NCBI GenBank assembly: GCA_003255065.1
Contig: QAOA01000648.1
Coordinates: 293,072-357,071 of the forward strand
DNA from: Cercis canadensis
Lineage: Eukaryota > Streptophyta > Magnoliopsida > Fabales > Fabaceae
Direction: 5' to 3'
Length of the DNA: 64,000 nucleotides
This document shows, one piece after another, positions 37,205 through 49,696 of the stretch. The translations under genes were made by a program, and so were the position numbers. Position 1 is the stretch's first letter. Every line of letters starts with the position of its first letter. Below the pieces are notes generated by a model, which did no database searches, was not told the origin of the DNA, and saw nothing but the letters and a program-made list of their open reading frames with translations.

Positions 37205-40200
37205 ATGGCAGCCGCTTCGCCGGCCCTTAACAACAATAGCACCACTGCGATGATGGTTGACTCCACAGCCACCTCGAAGCCAACATCCCTGGCTGCCGCT
37301 TCTAACCTGGGGCATCGTACGGACACACCCCCAAAATCTCAACGTGGGCATAATAAACCCAAGTGTAGACAGTGCGGCAATGTTGCTCGCTCTAGGTAAA
37401 CCCTCTTCCCTATTTTTCACGCATATCTCTCCCCGTTTATTATTAATTTGGAAGATGGGTGCCCTCCCTTGCTATTTATCTGCCAGGGAAAAGACAGTGT
37501 TATGTCCATCTATGGTTTTTCTGTATGTTTCAATTTTATGGCTCGGGGTAGCTTGTTATTGAGTCTGCACTCTAAAAACTGATGTCTGAGATATTTTGGA
37601 CTTTAAAAAGAGTGGCTGTAGCCATCCGAACAATAGATTTGAGAAAAATGCATGATAGAGGCAATAGTCCTTTTGACCGAGCTTTCAGTGTTAGGAAATT
37701 ATCCATACTTCCAAAGGGGCACATATATGTATAAACAACTGGAAGCTAGAGAAGAACTGTGCCTTCTAGTTCATGTATGGCATCAAAATATTCCAATTTG
37801 GGAATTGCTCTATGCTCTTGCAATGAAAGCTTTTTAATTTCGATGAAGGGGATGCACCTTTGAGGCTTTGACAAAAGTATTTTCTTGGGGGATATACTTG
37901 AGGGCTTATGGTTCTCTTCTTTGACACAGAAATGGCATTGAACAATGGGAGAAGTTGATTGGAAAATTAATTGCAGGTCCTCAAAATTCTTTCATATAGG
38001 GCACAAAAAATTCGGGATTTGTTACTTCGTGGACAATGCTTCATATACAAAGTCTGGTTCTGGTTAATATGTGAAAATGACATGGAGAAAACCTTTGCCA
38101 TGTAAATTCGGATATCCTTCTTCATCTGTTAGATAGGTATAACTTTAAACCAGTTAATATTGCTGTAGGGCAATAATACCCAATGAGTTTTTGATTGGTT
38201 ATAAGATCATTACTTTGATGCAGATGAAATATTAGATAATTACATTTGGAGCTTTTGATGAATGGACTTATATGTATTTGTTTGCAGAAAATTAACTAAG
38301 TCACTGTAAGTATCATGTGGCGGAAGTAATTCTAAATCCTCTAAAAGTTCATATAAAATTTGATGATTTTATTGTTATCATTTTGGGAAGTTTTGCCATG
38401 TTTGTCTGTTTGAGGTTGGCCAATAAGTAATATTATAAAAAGAAGAGCTAAAATTGAAAATTTGTTTCATTCTTTCTATTGTGTTTTGAGGAGTTCAATC
38501 AATCCCTGCAGGTGTCCATATGAATGTTGCAAGAGTTGCTGTTCAAGAAATCAAAATCCATGCCATATTCACGGTTTGCTAACTTTTCAAATACCATCTT
38601 ATATCCTTTTTCTGATTTTATAATTTCCTTAGGCAGTATCTTCAACCCCAACAAACCCCCCTCCCTCTAAAAAAAAAAGCAGGGAGGTCTGCCTTTACCT
38701 TTGAACTTTAGTTTCTTTTTTTTTCCATTGCTATTTGCTACACCTTCATATAGAGGCTGCATTCAGGTTACTTTACTACTTTTTGTTTTGAAAAATAAAT
38801 GCAATAATTTCTGTTGGAAAGGTTGAGAATATCTATTTACTTTCTGTAATTTGTTTTTATTTTTGTCATATCATAATGATCCCAATGGCCTGTCTTTTTT
38901 TCCCCCTCTTTTACATACCTTGTGGTAAATGCAGTGTTGAAGGCAAATGCAACTTTTCCAGACAAGGCACCATCTTCTGGTGCTCCTCTTGACCAGCAAT
39001 CCTCAGAAGCATCTCCATCAACGTAAGTTATTAGTATCAGTCACCAATCTTGGACCCTGTTCCTATTCATATTTATAATTATATATTTTGAGCATTTAGG
39101 CTCAGCCAAAATGAACACAGCAATTGCTTATTTTAAAATAAGTAGAGCAAGTTTTTCTTTTCCTGTGGAGCAGCATTGCTGTTTTCTCTTCTGTAAACTT
39201 GCTTGGACTCCATGTGCCTAGAGTTTATTCATATTTCCCGCCATGTATGAAGTTGGCTATTCATTAGTTGGTCTTAATTGTGCCTACGTTTGAAAACTAT
39301 AAATTCTTCAACTTAAATTTTGCTGCTCGAGGCTGCTGGCTTTAGAGTTCAATGAATGATTTTATATATTTTTTTTTTAAAAAAAAATTAATTTCTATTC
39401 TTGAATATCCATTGTGTCACACCCCTTACTTTTAGTATCCTACCTTTTTCTTTGTGCAATTTTTTGAGATTCCAGTTTGTGCTTGTTACCTCTTTCATAC
39501 AGATCTGATTTGATTCACTTCTCAATTCTTAAGTTGTACAATGAGCATTTAAAGCATCTTTCAGGTTCTTGTTCTTGTTCTAAACAAATGATATCTCTTT
39601 TGGGTTGCTTCAGGAGTTCAAATAGAGCTGCATCACTTCGACAACTTTCCAACAGCTTTGCCCAGTTCAATAATTTGAACATTTCACTTCGTTCAAGGAA
39701 GCCACTTACTAAAAAGGTGCAGATATATCTTAAACAACGCTTTTTTTAAAAATAAATTGTTTTGGGTAGCTTGTAGGTTGTGTGAAAGTACTAATGTAGG
39801 TGGTTGTTACAGGATGCTGCAGCTATCAATGAATGGAGATTTTCCAAGTTAAAGGAATACAAGGGTAGAAACATTGAATTGGAAAATGAGGCTTTCAACC
39901 GATACATGCAGAATGTAGATTTACTGGAAGAAATATTAACTGTGAAGTCTATGGAAGATGATGCTTCCTCTGCATCAGAGTCTGATCCTACTTCCACGGA
40001 GAACAACAACGAGATGATGGTCCCAGGGCTTAAATTGCTGCTAAGATCAAACTCAATGAGAAGTGATAGTGTCAGAATGAGAATACAACAAATTATTGAT
40101 GAGGGATTAAAGAAACTTTGGAATTGTGCTCTAGATGGCGACATCAATGAACCAAGTGATCAAGAAGAACCCAATAAAGCTTCAAAAATGGCAAAAAATT

Positions 40201-40508
40201 GGAGGACTGAAAGGTTATCTGCTATCAATGAACTTATGGACAAACTAAATAAAGCCCGAAATGAGGAGGATTTGAAATCTTGCTTGGAGATGAAGTCTCA
40301 GCTCTTCAATTTGGACCAAGGCTCTGGCAAAATAGAACCTGAAGAGAATGAAACACTTAAGAATCAGACTGCTGAAAGTGATTCAGCACCAGCAAAAGAA
40401 TTGGATTATTCATTACCAAAATTGGTTGGGACCATTGAAATTGACCAAGAAACTCTCAACGCCATAGACAAACACTTTTCTTCCCTTGAGCATGTAGAGG
40501 AGTTATGA
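37205..40508 (+). CDS. Uncharacterised protein with SHI/LRP1-like zinc cluster
   Basis: Five exons, 37205-37395, 38512-38573, 38935-39022, 39614-39716, 39813-40508; 1140 nt, 379 aa, all GT-AG. Residues 1-50 are low-complexity Ala/Ser/Thr. A compact Cys/His cluster follows: CRQCG (Cys54, Cys57), CPYECC (65, 69, 70), SCC (73, 74) and CHIH (Cys81, His82/84), then VLKANATFP. The spacing resembles the zinc-binding RING-like region of SHI/STY/LRP1 factors, but the rest does not: residues 149-379 are charged and helical, with a stretch around 150-190 likely to be coiled coil and acidic Ser/Glu-rich linkers. No IXGH domain was seen. Possibly a nuclear regulator; plant homologues exist as unknown proteins. 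Function not assigned. Confidence 0.85.
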
Positions 40509-40559
40509 GGCAAGATCTCTCAGGGTTTAGCTTCTGCGGAGAAATAGAAATCTGAAAGT

Positions 40560-41040
40560 TGTATTGTTTACCACTGCATCATTACAAAGTGCTAGGATCC
40601 CGCTGCCTCCTTTTGTTTGGCACTAGGCAGTTTATATTTGAGTTACATATTTTTTGCATCATTGATCAGAAGATTGTATAAAATTTCCTTTGTGAGAATG
40701 CTATCAGGCATTAGCTTCCCCACCATCCTTTACTCTTCATTTGTTCCTGTGGTGTCCAATTGGCTTCTCAGCTTAGTAATTCTCCTGAATCGAAATGTAC
40801 TATTGTTTACTGCATGATGCACCTTATACCTTGACGGGATCACGCTGCGTCCTTTTGTTTGGCAACTGCTTACATTTCAGTGGTTTATCTTTTGCATCAC
40901 TTATATGAAGGATGTATAATTAGTATATTCTTTGCCATTAATGCTGCACCAGAGGGTTATCTGCTACCATGCTTTGCTAACGGTCTTCATGGCATGTTTT
41001 TCTTTAGCAAATTGAATTAGAATTAGAATTGAGTTGGGAC
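40560..41040 (+). repeat. About 240-bp imperfect tandem duplication in the 3' flank of the zinc-cluster gene
   Basis: The stretch from 40560 (TATTGTTTACCACTGCATCA) and that from 40800 (TATTGTTTACTGCATGATGC) align in order through CGCTGCNTCCTTTTGTTTGG (40600 and 40843), TTTTGCATCA, GATTGTATAA/GATGTATAAT and a later GCATTAGC/GCTGCACC stretch. Divergence is substantial, so the duplication is old. It falls in the presumed 3' UTR or just beyond. Confidence 0.6.
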
Positions 41041-44000
41041 AATAGCTCTCTACCCTTAGTGGATGAGAGAGTCCCAGTATCCAAGTTTTGGTTGTAGTTC
41101 AACGGAAGCACGAAGTATGAACTGTGCAGGAGAGGATCGATCGACGTGGTGCAGTGACTCAGTATGCAGGTCATTTTAAAGTAGAAACTCGTGGAACTTC
41201 CTTCAGTCAATAACTACAATGGCTCTCTGAAATCTGCCTTCTTTGAAATTGACTTTTGAAGTTAATAGTTAAAGCTGCTTAGATGCCAATATCTGATAAA
41301 GATTATGGAAAGCAGGCCGTACATATTCCTGCACTCTATCTGGATTGCTGGTGTTCACCTGCTTTGAAGTGAAGAAACCTTTTGCAATACGGTCTTTGGC
41401 TAACATGATTTTCTTTCATTTTCCTTTTCCCGGCAAACAAACAAATGAATCCATCGGAGAAAACACAAAGTTAAAAACTTCGATTTATGGATATTAAGAA
41501 AACAAAGAAATAAAACATGCTACATGAGTCACTTAAGTCCTTACAAGTGCTAGTCCACGTGCACCACAGTGACCTTATAATAAGAAAACTCTAGTTTCAA
41601 GAACACCCTAATATTTCCTAATGCATTATTTATCTTAGAATCAAAGACTTTATCAGTCGAAACTACTGGTTGGTTCCTACAATAAAAGAAACCTAGATGG
41701 GATTCCTAAGGCACATATTGTTGTGACAGAGAAATTCCATCTTTCTGTAAATTCTGCTTAAAGCTTTTCGGCAGCCATCAAGTTTTGTGGGTTTCTTAAT
41801 GGAGAAGTGCTTTTCTTGCTTTATTCTCTTACTATATATGCCTCTCCATCCACAACTACTTTGTTGGTGGATATCAAACTTTCAAGGCCATCTTCCCCCT
41901 TGAAACAAGGCTGTTAATACTTTTAAGTTTCAATGGCTTTACTTCTCTCAACATCAACTTTTAAAGAGCCTTTGCTATTTTATCAAACCCATTATCATGG
42001 CCAATGTTCTCAATCTATTGATCACAATAATGATTCTCTCTTGTAAGATTTTGATTCATTATAGACTATATATTATTAGTCCACCAGAAAAAAGGACACA
42101 AGCAATAAAAAAGAGCCCCTCCAAAGTGGGAAAATTCTCATCAGATAATCAACCTAATCTGACTTTTACTTTTTGAGCATTGTCAGTATGTGGTTCAAAC
42201 TACTCCAGTTACCCATCCAACTACTAATATTTAACTCTTTGCTAACGTGACAAACTATATTAAGTCTTAATTATTATTCACTCTCTAGGACTTGGAATCC
42301 CACATGCTTTTCATCTGGAACTATTGTAAATTAAACTCTAAGTTGATTGTTTGGTTTAGACCACAGAACTATGATTATGTTGGCGATAAGGATAGAGAAA
42401 AAGCTAAGGATGTCACATGAAAATGGTGATTTCCCAAGCCAATGACATTTAAAATGAAAAAAAAAATTAAATATAATCACTAATGACTTTGTTAGGAGAT
42501 GGGATTGACTGACTGAGTAGTGAGCATCATTTTTCTGAGATGTTTTGGTAATATATTCTTCTTTTTAAAAAGTAGCCCCCATGTGTATGTGCAGCCAAGA
42601 ATCATGGGTTCTTGGTCATACGAATCATGGTTTCTCTATAATTGTGTATTGGTACTGCGAGGGCTGTGATGGATGCCATTCCGATGCCACTGGTTTTTGG
42701 TCCAAACAGTGTAATATAAGCTTTCATCTGCAGAAAAGAGGGGAAAGATCCCAAATTTTGAAAAGAAAATTTTCTTTAAAAAAAAAAAAAAAAAACACTA
42801 CCCATCTTTGCCTGTCAAGTTCCAGGGGCCACATGGCTTCGCACATTGTTCTAAATTTGTGAAGTGATAAATCTAATGATAGTTGATATGCATTGGAAAG
42901 TCGTCCAAAGTGGACATAACAATTTTAGGAATGGATACCCTGTTTACTCTTTTTTCTATTAGCTGGCGAAAAAAAAAACCCCAGTTCTGTGCTGATGTAT
43001 ACTCAATAGTCAATACCCAAAAAGAAAAAAAAAACTTTTATTTTTGAAAAACATAAACAAACTCGTTAATAATTATTAAATAGAACAAAAACATTTAGAC
43101 GCGAGCTATTAATTTCAGAAATAGTATTTATCATTATTACCTAAGCCTATCATGTTTCCGTAGATGAAAATGACAAATTAAAGGAAAGCAAATCTGAGAG
43201 GACAATGAAAATGAGTTAAATTAAGCAAATCTCATTATGTTAGATGGTCCCTACCATGGCCTTAAATCCTTCAAGAGTTGCAAGTTGTAAAATGTCGTTC
43301 CCAAACAACCAAATAAGTATTCAAAAGAGAGTGGCTGGCTTAATTATCAAACATCAATTATCACTATGCTTGTTTAAGAAATGCTTAATCAAACTAATGC
43401 TTCATTGACACGGCGCAATTGGTATTGTGGGATTAAGTCAAAGGAGGCAGGTGGAAAATATGGAAACCTCATTCCACAAAACACAAACATATTAGCGACG
43501 TGTTCCATAAGGGATACGATAAGGCAAATCCAAACAAGAAATTCCAACTGCAATTTAAGCTTTCACCAAGTCTTTTCTTTTTCTTATCTCTCTACAACTC
43601 CTAATTGATGACAACGGCTCAACCTTATTAGATCACAAACACAAATCACAATAATAGAAATGAGAATAATGGCATGATTGAGTACATTTTATTTTATTTT
43701 ACTTTTCTGTGAGTTTAACCTTTTGCTCCAATGGGTCTTGTTTGGTGGCTTTATATTTTAATTAAACAAACAGTTAAAGGATAGAGGTTTAGGGTATACA
43801 TAATTCAAACCTGAAATCTCCATGTAAAAGCAGGCCTATCCTTATCCGGGGCATACAAGACAAAAGATACATTGGAAATGAGATAACGATTTGGCAACCC
43901 CCTTCAAAAACAATTTGCACGAGTTTGAGCAACTAGACAATTTTTGTATTAATTTTCAAATTCTTAATTGTGCTTTCAAGCAAACCCAATGTAAAGTACT

Positions 44001-47000
44001 TGATCATATTCGATATTCTCCAAGATGCTATATATATATGATATGAGATTAGATATGAAGGATCTCTTCAAAATGTCCTTCTTGTAACGCACTTGTTGAC
44101 ACAAAATATTCCAAAGCCAACAAGGATTTTCACCAACAAAGGCTAATTAATTAGAATCATCTCTTCTTGTGTGCTTCATATATATATATATATATATATT
44201 TCTCAAATTTGATGAAAGAAAAGTAGTTAGCAAAAGACGTGGTATCTTTGTATACTTACATATTATTTTTAAAAATTTTGTTCTTCGAAACCTTTATTTA
44301 TTTTTAAAAATCTTCATCACAAATCTGTTGTACCATACCCTATATATATTTTCTCTTGTCGTCTTTATAGATTCCATTTGTTTTTTCTGCTTAAGCTTTA
44401 TTATTTGGATTCCACCTAACTTCGAAATGAGGTGTTCAGAAAATTTTAAGAGCATAACTGATTTGAAAACGAGATTTTAAGTTAATTACTTAACATTTAC
44501 TTCTGGGCGCAAAAATAATTTTATTTTTATAATAAGCATAATAAAAGCAATTTAATTGATTTCACCTACAAAACTAAGATTTGATCTCTGAAATTCAAGC
44601 TTGTTGTGTACGTTTATGGTCGTCCCATGCTTCCCGCCTCATTTAATAGTTTTTCAAATTTGGTTTGTGGATTTTATGCATTGGTAAAGTCCAGTAATGC
44701 CTAACCCACAATACATGTACAATTCAAGCTGAGCGATATAATTGAAGTTGTAGTCAGTAGTCAGTAGTGGTCTGACCAAGAAATCATCTTTCGACATCTT
44801 CAAATACTTTTTCCTTTTCTATAGCTCCCTTGGTTTTTTAATTTATTTATTTATTTATCTAACAAAAGTATATTTAGTGTGATATGAGAGTGAATACTCA
44901 AGCTTAAACATGAGAACACGAGATAACTAAACCTAGTCAATGCCATCAAAACCAAAGAATTATGTTTTTTCATTGGAAGAGAAAGTGAATATTGTGATTT
45001 TATTTACTTTTAATGTTAACATTGATAGAAGAATAGAATAAGGTAGACATAGGGTGATTTTGGTATTTCTTTTCAGTACTGTTCTTTTTTTTTTTTTAAG
45101 GCACATATAATTTCTAAATTTTCAAAAATCAATAATAGTGTTAGAAAGTTTTAAGAATTTTATTAGATATCCATTTGCCACATGCCAAACTCACTAAGAA
45201 TTTTATATTTTTTGCCATTTAAACTAAATTGCAAAAATGTCTAAAACATGAAACTGTAAAGCTATATATATAATTTCAGCAAAAAGATTATATATACTAT
45301 TAATTAAGAAGCTAAAAAGCAATATGATTGAGCTTTACTAGCTTTTCCACCATCAAACCCACAATTGGATTTGGAACGTGAGCACAATAATATAGAAAAA
45401 TGATTGCCTTTTGATTAACTTCAAATATAGTATTCCAAAATAGTATCCAGCGGAATGAGTGGATTGGTTGAGTTCAGTACATGTACAATACTGTACAAGT
45501 AAGAAAACCAAGGCTGCAATTATGGTTGCTGAGATAGCTAGCCAAGTGCAAGCATGGCCTAACCCACTATTTTCAAAAGCTAGTGAAATGGGATAATACA
45601 ATTTGGTAAAAAAGAGATTTAGATCATCAACCCCAATTGTCTCAATTTTCTCATACTAATTGGTACACACTTCTCACTATCTTTACTACCAAAGAATAAT
45701 TTCCCACCTTCTAATATGGGTTGGTGAAATGTTCAAGGTGTCAACAAGGCCCTTTCGCACCAAAATCAATCTATAAAAGGATAGAAAGTAAAAGAGAGAG
45801 AGGAAAGTGGGGGAGATTTAGATCTACAAATGTTAAAAGATAAAATATAGCATTTTGGCAGTGGCAAAACAAAACTAGGGGGGCAAAGATTAGATCAAGG
45901 GATCTTATATGTACTAACTACTAAATTTTGTACTGTTGTTTTTGCCTTCCGTTTCTCAAGTTACATGTTAGGCACATGATATGCTTGATTTCTATTGTCA
46001 CCTATAATATAATGGCTGAAAAAGATATCATACACATGCACGAAAATTGGCCGAAAGTTGGGGCCCTTGTAGTTGTGGTGATAAAAAGGACAAGTTAGAT
46101 CCAATTAATTAGGGGCTATCAGTGGGTCGGGTACAAGTGTACCTTCGCTGGTCCTATTAGTTTAGCCCATCTATTGTGTTTGTGGGCCCAAATTTGCTTT
46201 GTCAAACTTGACTAATTCCTTCATTCAGTACTCTCTCTCTCTTTCTTTCTTTTTTTTTTTCCCATGTCGATCATAATCAAAACGCAAATTACTTTGGTAT
46301 TTTTAATATTAATAGAAATAGATAATGTGACTTTAACCAATGGAGAGGAAAGTAAGGTGTAACTCATCAATGTCACATGTTGGTGGTTTATATTTTAAAC
46401 CTTTTTATAAGTTAGATGTTCTTAAATCCTCCGTGTAAGATAAAGTTGTAACTACAGAAGACAAAAGGTGCAAGATGATGTCTACGTACGATATTCAATT
46501 AAAATTTCATATAATGTGAGCATGCATAATTTGACCTCTCTTTTAAAAATTCATATGCAAATGTTATATGACAAGGAAGAAACAAAAGTCACTAATTATT
46601 TTTGACATTGTTATATAATGACACCAAAATTTAAACCTCTAATCTCTTATTAATTACTTAAAATTCTTACTACTAAACCAGACATAAAAATTTTAAATGA
46701 TCGTGTGGTAGTCAGGTGACTATTAGTTAACATAAATTGTAAATTCATAAAATCAAAAGGTGCGTTATGCTTGTGAATGAGAGTTAGGAAAAGTTTAGAG
46801 TGGATAAAAAGCTAGATAAGTTTGAAAAGATGAGGAGTCCATTAAGGTGAGGAAAGGAGGTTACTGAAAATGAATTAAAGCTAAAGGGTATGATCTGCGT
46901 CACTCATCTTTTTGATCTATTAGTTCCCAAAGTGTTATCGAGAATTGTATACTAAGTTAGGTGAAGAAGTTGGAGTGGGAGGGTGATTTGAAATGGGGAT

Positions 47001-49640
47001 ATGTGCCCAAAATAAGTGAAGCTAGGCATGAATTATGGCATTGACAGAGAGGGAGAGGGGGAGACGGTTAAGAGGGCAACAAAGCAACGTGGAGGCAAAG
47101 GAAGGGAAACAAAGTTGAAAATACTGACAGACACCCATATGCATATGCATGTTGTGACTGACTTGTGAGATGGGTTAGCTAGGATTATATGTTTGATTGG
47201 TGGGAATGGGATCGAGAGAGGTTGTACTATAACTATAAGTGACACTTAATTTGTTACGTAGCCCCCTCTTTCTTTATATTCTTGGCTCAGTCTAGCTAAT
47301 ATAGTTATATGCATTATGTATACTTGACATCAAAATTCACCTCCCCCCACTCCCTCCAACCAAATAATTATAAACAAAGAATAATCAATACAACCCATGC
47401 CTTCTCTCATCATCTATACTTACACCCAAGCTTTCTTATTTAAAAGAATTCTCAAAATTAAAATACAAGTTAATTTATTTTTCTTGGTCAATTTTACCTT
47501 GTCGTTCAAATCTCAGTGAATCTCTCGTTCACCCGAAACTTCAGAGCTGCTCGCTTTAAGTGTAAGAGAGAGATTCTATCTTTTTCAAGCACAGTGGTTT
47601 TGCACTGTCAGATCAAAAGTTCTTCAATTAAATTTTTCCCCTTTAGTACATGTATCATAATAAAGTTGAAGTTAATTTTTTCTTCTCACTGTCAAATTTA
47701 TATGCAACAATTTTTTTTCTTATAACAAACTACGGGAATGTGGACCCAAAGGGGGAGGAATAAAGCTCACCTTGGTTGCTCTCCTAAGAATGATGAAAGC
47801 TACTTGATAAAACCCCTTATTCAAGTTGTGCATTTGTTCACATATCTTAGATGTAAAGAAAAATGTGTGTTAGAACTTAGAACCAATCCTGATTTTGGGT
47901 AAATTTGATTAGTCCAATGTGGGTACTGATGACCATTGAACATGAAATGAAACAGTGATCGATGCGTTTGAATTTCTTCTTTTTCTCAACCAGTACAGAA
48001 GTTTGGTCAATCCCCTTCTTTTCTTTAGCTTGACGAATTTAAATGAACTGTAAAGAAAAAGGTTTAAAACTCTAGAATATGTTGAGAGTTCCACATGGAA
48101 TCGTTCCCTGTATGTTTAGGACTTCAAGGTAGGTTTATATGCTTACATCTCATCAAATCTATATATATTCTAAATTATGGGTTTTGTTCCCTTTTTTCTT
48201 TCCATTGTTATATTCAGAAAGTGACTTCAACCAAACATGTCAAGCCAATAATTTTAGCACAAACTCCTCGGAATCAAGCCAAAATTGAAAGGTCTGCCTT
48301 TAAAAAAAATTCAAAGAAAACAAACAAGAAAAATTGAGAGATATGCCTTTGCTTATTCCATCCAACACCGCCAAGAAACCTATAAGAGAGAGAAAGAGAG
48401 GGATTTTAACTTTATAGGAAATTTGTTTTACACTTTTCACATGCAGAGCAACTTCCTGGGGGTAGAAGAAGAGTAGATACATATATTTAAAAAGAAAAAG
48501 ACATCAAGATTTTCATGAATGTGTTGGGAGGTACCAGCGTTTGAGCGATTTTATTGTTTGTTTGCGGGCTGGGTTTGATTCTAACAAGAAAAGCTGTGAG
48601 AATCATTCATGAGAGAGAGACAGGCTCTCTTTCTTTCTTCGTTGTTATTTGCATGTGTGTCTGACGCGTGAACGTTATTAATGGGTCTCGTTTTCCTATA
48701 GAGAGAGAGAGAGAGATGTAAGGTACTAGTAAATTGTAATGTTATCGGAGAGAAAGAAAGAAAATCCAGTGGTGCAAAGAGAGAGAAATCTTTGAAAATT
48801 CACATTTTCACACGTCTCTTTTGATATTTTCTGATCTAAGCAAAAAATACTTGATTAATATTAGTTTAGGGTGCTGATATTCAATGAATCAATGTCATTC
48901 TTGTGCATGCCGACCCCAAGAGGCAAGCTGGGTGACTTCACTCCACATGTATCTATATATATTGCTACACTTGCCCACATATATATATATATAGTTATAT
49001 ACAACTAACTTTGCCACTTCCTAAGATATTTTCATGGTTGAAATTAGCCATCTCCTCTTGCCCACAATTTCTTTTTGACAAAGAATCAATCAATTTTCTA
49101 GAACAAACTTCAAATTAAGCTTCATCACCTTCTGGTTATAAAATTTTGTTAATTCATCGATGACATAAAAATATTAATCAACACCAATGACCTTGAAGTG
49201 ACCATGCAACTATAGTACAAAATAAATAAAAATTCTTTCCACAAAATCACTTTAATTTGGCGTGTTGAATTAAAGTTAATGTAAATAGCTGTTGCAATAA
49301 ATAATAATGATTTCATTAAACATATATAATCACATATCTGATTGGTCAGATGGGTCCACTTGACCTTTTAAAATTTTAGGTCCACTTGTTTTTCAGCCAT
49401 GAGGAAGATTTGTTCATGATATAATATTTACTTCTAAGCCATCGTTATAGCTTGTTCTATGACATACCAAATGACGCAAGAGATGTGATTTTATAGAGAT
49501 ATACGATAGATGCAACATCTAAATTTTCCATAATTTATACTTTTACCTTGATGTATTTCATTTAATAAATTCCCGCAATAGAATACAAAATTTTGGGACA
49601 GAAAATTTGATCTCTCAAGTTTGGTTGTGTTTGATATTTT
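41041..49640. other. Gene-poor intergenic region, left part
   Basis: About 8.6 kb without a supportable gene. Frames are short, AT-rich and unlinked by splice sites; some that look longer begin with non-ATG codons. There is a TATA-like CTATAAAAGG on the plus strand near 45773, followed by GA-rich sequence, but no frame or hairpin that I can defend after it. A poly-A run lies near 42780, and a tract at 46560-46740 faintly resembles a decayed tRNA-derived SINE on the minus strand. Confidence 0.5.
44178..44200. repeat. (TA)n microsatellite
   Basis: A perfect run of TA dinucleotides of about 21 bases, likely polymorphic. A second run of similar length lies at 51408-51427. Confidence 0.9.
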
Positions 49641-49673
49641 NNNNNNNNNNNNNNNNNNNNNNNNNNNNNNNNN
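49641..49673. other. Assembly gap (33 Ns) beside a poly-G tract
   Basis: A run of 33 Ns, followed at once by eleven Gs, A, seven Gs, A and further G-rich sequence to about 49696. The gap probably arose because the G-run could not be sequenced through. Confidence 0.95.
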
Positions 49674-49696
49674 GGGGGGGGGGGAGGGGGGGAGGA

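Noticed and set aside
42590..42625. CAGCCAAGAATCATGG, partly like the start of miR169
   Set aside because: Only the first bases match and no star strand or hairpin partner was found.
45353..45601. 82-codon minus-strand frame with a hydrophobic segment, resembling a small membrane protein
   Set aside because: The first codon is TTG (45601-45599), no ATG lies before the hydrophobic part, and there is no homology that I recognise.
45770..45785. Good TATA-like CTATAAAAGG on the plus strand
   Set aside because: No coding frame, hairpin or RNA gene that I can support follows it, so it is not listed as a promoter.
46560..46740. Minus-strand TGGTTTAGTAGTAAG...GAGGTTTAAATTT, like the promoter boxes of a tRNA-derived SINE
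   Set aside because: Both boxes are degenerate and no boundaries or tail could be defined; mentioned only as a weak trace.
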